Below, piece after piece: positions 61,527-64,000 of a stretch of DNA of 64,000 bases. The number at the start of each line of letters is the position of its first letter. Positions within the stretch are counted from its first letter, which is position 1. The translations under genes were made by a program, and so were the position numbers. Under the pieces are notes generated by a model. The model made no database searches. It was not told the DNA's origin and saw nothing but the letters and a program-made list of their open reading frames with translations. The stretch comes from Zygnema circumcarinatum (Eukaryota > Streptophyta > Zygnematophyceae > Zygnematales > Zygnemataceae): assembly GCA_037447605.1 (NCBI GenBank), contig CM074814.1:1977345-2041344 (forward strand), in the 5' to 3' direction.

Positions 61527-64000
61527 CTAATTCCTCCGCCGAATCCTCAAGAGCAGCCCAAAGTGGTCACTGGGAAGCACACGAAGTGTGACCGTTCGAG
61601 CCGGCAGCTTCGCTTTCAGCACCTTCTCATAGGTCAGGCCAGGAATGGCCTCTGTCCCGACCATATCTATGGCCTCAAGCTCAAAGTCATCCAAATGACA
61701 GAGCATCCGATCCACCCGCTGTTGCAGCCACCCCGTCAACATGTCGTTCGCCTTGGCGTCATAAGTGAAGCCAACCTGCACATTGCGAGCCGTCCCGTCC
61801 AGTCACGTTCATTGAAAATCTGCTGCATGTGACTGCTTCGCAATGCTTTACGTCCTATATAACAATCAGTTGAACACGGAAAATTTTCCAGGGAAGCACT
61901 CTCTCCCAGCTGAACATCGATAATACTTTCACAGTCTCCACTCAATTTTTTCACCTCTTCCGGCTGCAGCTGTTCCCATGCGTCACACCACCCATAAGGG
62001 AGGGGCATGGGTCCATCTAATTTGTCATTCCAGTTCAAATCACCACAGAAGACGACATTCCTCATACAGCGGAGGGTATTCATGACTGTCTTGGCCTGCG
62101 CGACGCGCTCCTCACTGTACATCTGGCTCCATGTAGGAGGCTGAGGGCATGGGCTCTCGAGGTGAGCGTGGGCTACAACTAGGGGGCAATGCCCACTTAG
62201 CTCCAACCCCACCATGGCAAGTTCTCTTCCCATTATGGAGTTTTCAAAGGGTTCTCGATGCCATGTCTTCACAGGGAGCCTGCTAAGCTGCAAGGCCGGC
62301 CAATCAGGGACAAACGATGAAACGACTAATCAGCTTCTGCATATGCTTTCTTTGAGACGGTTGCCTGCTATTTGAGTCCTGTGTCTGATTCGAACTAGGC
62401 ACAGAACAATGCTGATAAGGCACAATGGACTTGATGCTGCAACACTCACCTGCATGATAAAATACTGCCTTTTTGGAGCTTCTTCAGGAGAAACTGAGGA
62501 CTGGTAGTGACGCCACCATTCGAATTTACAGAGGAGGTTATAAATTTTCGACGTTACTTCCTGCACCATCATTCAACTCCATCTAGGATTTAGAAAAATG
62601 ATGAAGAAATTCACTAGATCTATCAATTCAGGATCAAGTATCAACGAGGTATTCCTCGATTTCGCATATCATCGATCTTGGCAAGTCCATGGTCAATGTA
62701 TAGGAAGAAGGACGGGGACATATGTTGTGATAGAGTTGTAACAGAAAGAATTATCGTACTAGAAAGTAGTAAGAAGGTGGAAAAAGGAGCTATTTGCAAA
62801 AACATCATCGTCATCGGCATTAACCCCAGCTACGAACTGCCAGTGGAGATAGGTAGATAGAACGGATATGTGAACTGCAAATCGGTGAGCAAATTCGAAT
62901 ACAAAGGTGGTGGGTTTAGACACGATTTCCTACTAGGCGTACTTCCGGACTTGGTGAGCTATAGAGGCTCACCTGCAAACAAATGACATCGGGCATGTGC
63001 CGTTCAATGATTGCTCCTATCGCAGCCATGCGTTGTTCCAGCTCCACACTCTCGTTGAACCACACATTGTATGTCAAAATGCTGAGCGTATTGGTGTTAC
63101 TGCTGCTGGCAACAGCATCACCCCGAGCCTTCGTTAAAGAAGGATGCCCAGCCTCCCCTTTTGTTGGTTTAGCTTCTTTCAAGGCTTCGGAAGGGCCGCC
63201 TGTGATCAAGGAACATAAAGCTGTGAGAAAGTGATGAAGTAAGTTCTATGAGCAGTCAGAACGGCTCTTCAATCCAAGTTGCGCCATTGAGACTACGAAT
63301 GTGCAGAGACACCTCATTCTCCTAAATCTCTGGGCCTGAGGTCGTTTAAACAATATGTGGTTCAGATCAAAGGAGCAACTATGCCAAGATACCCAAACAT
63401 GGCCGGTATAATATTGGAACTATTCGAGGAGGAAAAGGTCGTCAATTGCAAAGGACTAGACAAATAAAGCTCGTCCCATACTGCAAAATTTGGACGACGC
63501 CGTATTAAGGCCACTGGAAAATACTGTGCCATGACAATGATCTGTGCAACTTGTGAAAGCATTTCCAGCCCTCGATGTCCGCTAGAAAAAACTTGCATTG
63601 TCCGGATGGCAAGGAAAAAATCAAAAAGCATCGCACCTGATCGACCCGCCTTCTCTTGACGCGCCTTTCGCTCCGCATGCAGACTAGCCAGCAGCGTGTT
63701 CCCTGACTCTTCACTGCCGCAATTTCCTGCTCCCCCCAACGACAGAGAGCCTTCGTCTCGAGCTCCTGCTTCAGTAGGACTCGCAAGATTCCCTTGCGAT
63801 GAGGCCATGATGAATGCACGTTTCTTGTCTCCCAACGTTACATCACTATCAACAGCTGTGCTAAAATTCCTTTTCAATCCTCCTGCGCTTTCACCGGAGA
63901 CGAGCCAGTTATTGAATGAAGCTGAACCTGAATTGCGTGATAGGAGAACGTTTGAAGTAACCCGTTCAGGCGAAGCACGAACTTCAGGCCTGGAGGCTCC
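61527..64000 (-). CDS. TDP2-like tyrosyl-DNA phosphodiesterase (EEP family), 5' end outside window
   Basis: Endonuclease/exonuclease/phosphatase-fold enzyme; TDP2 removes topoisomerase II adducts from 5' DNA ends. Exons on the minus strand: beyond 64000 to 63637, 63199-62973, 62560-62450, 62287-61955, 61775-61527; 427 residues seen, phases consistent, gene open at the window edge. Catalytic motifs in order: LTYNVWFNE (metal-ligand Asn), ICLQ-EVT spanning an intron (Glu), NSIMGREL, AHAHLESP (His), GDLNWNDKLDG (Asp/Asn), WLQQRVDRML and VLPSDHFGLLL (final Asp-His). PPTWSQMYSEERVAQAK and the order of blocks match plant TDP2-like proteins closely. The visible N-terminal part is Ser/Ala/Gly-rich and probably disordered. 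Substrate assignment is by family. Confidence 0.9.

Overview
This is nuclear DNA of a green, plant-lineage eukaryote, most likely a streptophyte alga (zygnematophyte-like) or an early-diverging land plant. Ten protein genes are split by spliceosomal introns with GT-AG borders (one GC-AG), and every one has a plant-type product: peroxisomal catalase, GT43 glycosyltransferases, S6 kinase with the plant N-terminal motifs, plastid SufB, monofunctional plastid dehydroquinate synthase, Toc75, a receptor-like cytoplasmic kinase, plant-type dolichol kinase and a plant-type TDP2-like nuclease. The GT43 pair and plant-style catalase favour streptophytes over chlorophytes, but genus cannot be fixed from the sequence. 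Exon models below were built by eye; nearly all junctions keep phase and join conserved blocks.

Layout: catalase (+, 11-4035); GT43-A (-, 6627-9977); a 4-kb gene-free repeat zone (10.8-14.9 kb) with a palindromic satellite, a 161-bp MITE-like element, a 0.95-kb foldback element and a decayed Ty1/copia fragment; S6 kinase (+, 16270-19125); SufB (+, 20371-23273); dehydroquinate synthase (+, 24516-28813); GT43-B (-, 29755-33393); Toc75-like paralogue (+, 34678-40465); RLCK (-, 41594-44672); dolichol kinase (-, 46908-52125); full Toc75 (-, 53712-60978); TDP2-like nuclease (-, 61527 to beyond 64000).

The genes do not form one pathway, but two paralogous pairs stand out: two GT43 genes with superimposable exon maps about 20 kb apart, and two Toc75 genes in opposite orientation that share their barrel exon map while one has lost the introns of its N-terminal half. 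Four of the ten products are expected in the plastid (SufB, DHQ synthase, both Toc75 proteins).

The most interesting non-coding signal is a cluster of GTAC(GG) cores upstream of seven genes, sometimes spaced 10-11 bp apart (one helical turn), often with a homopurine/homopyrimidine tract between the cluster and the start codon. The GTAC core is what SBP-box plant transcription factors recognise, so a shared promoter architecture is a testable idea. Inverted G-box pairs and several families of short inverted-repeat elements are also present.
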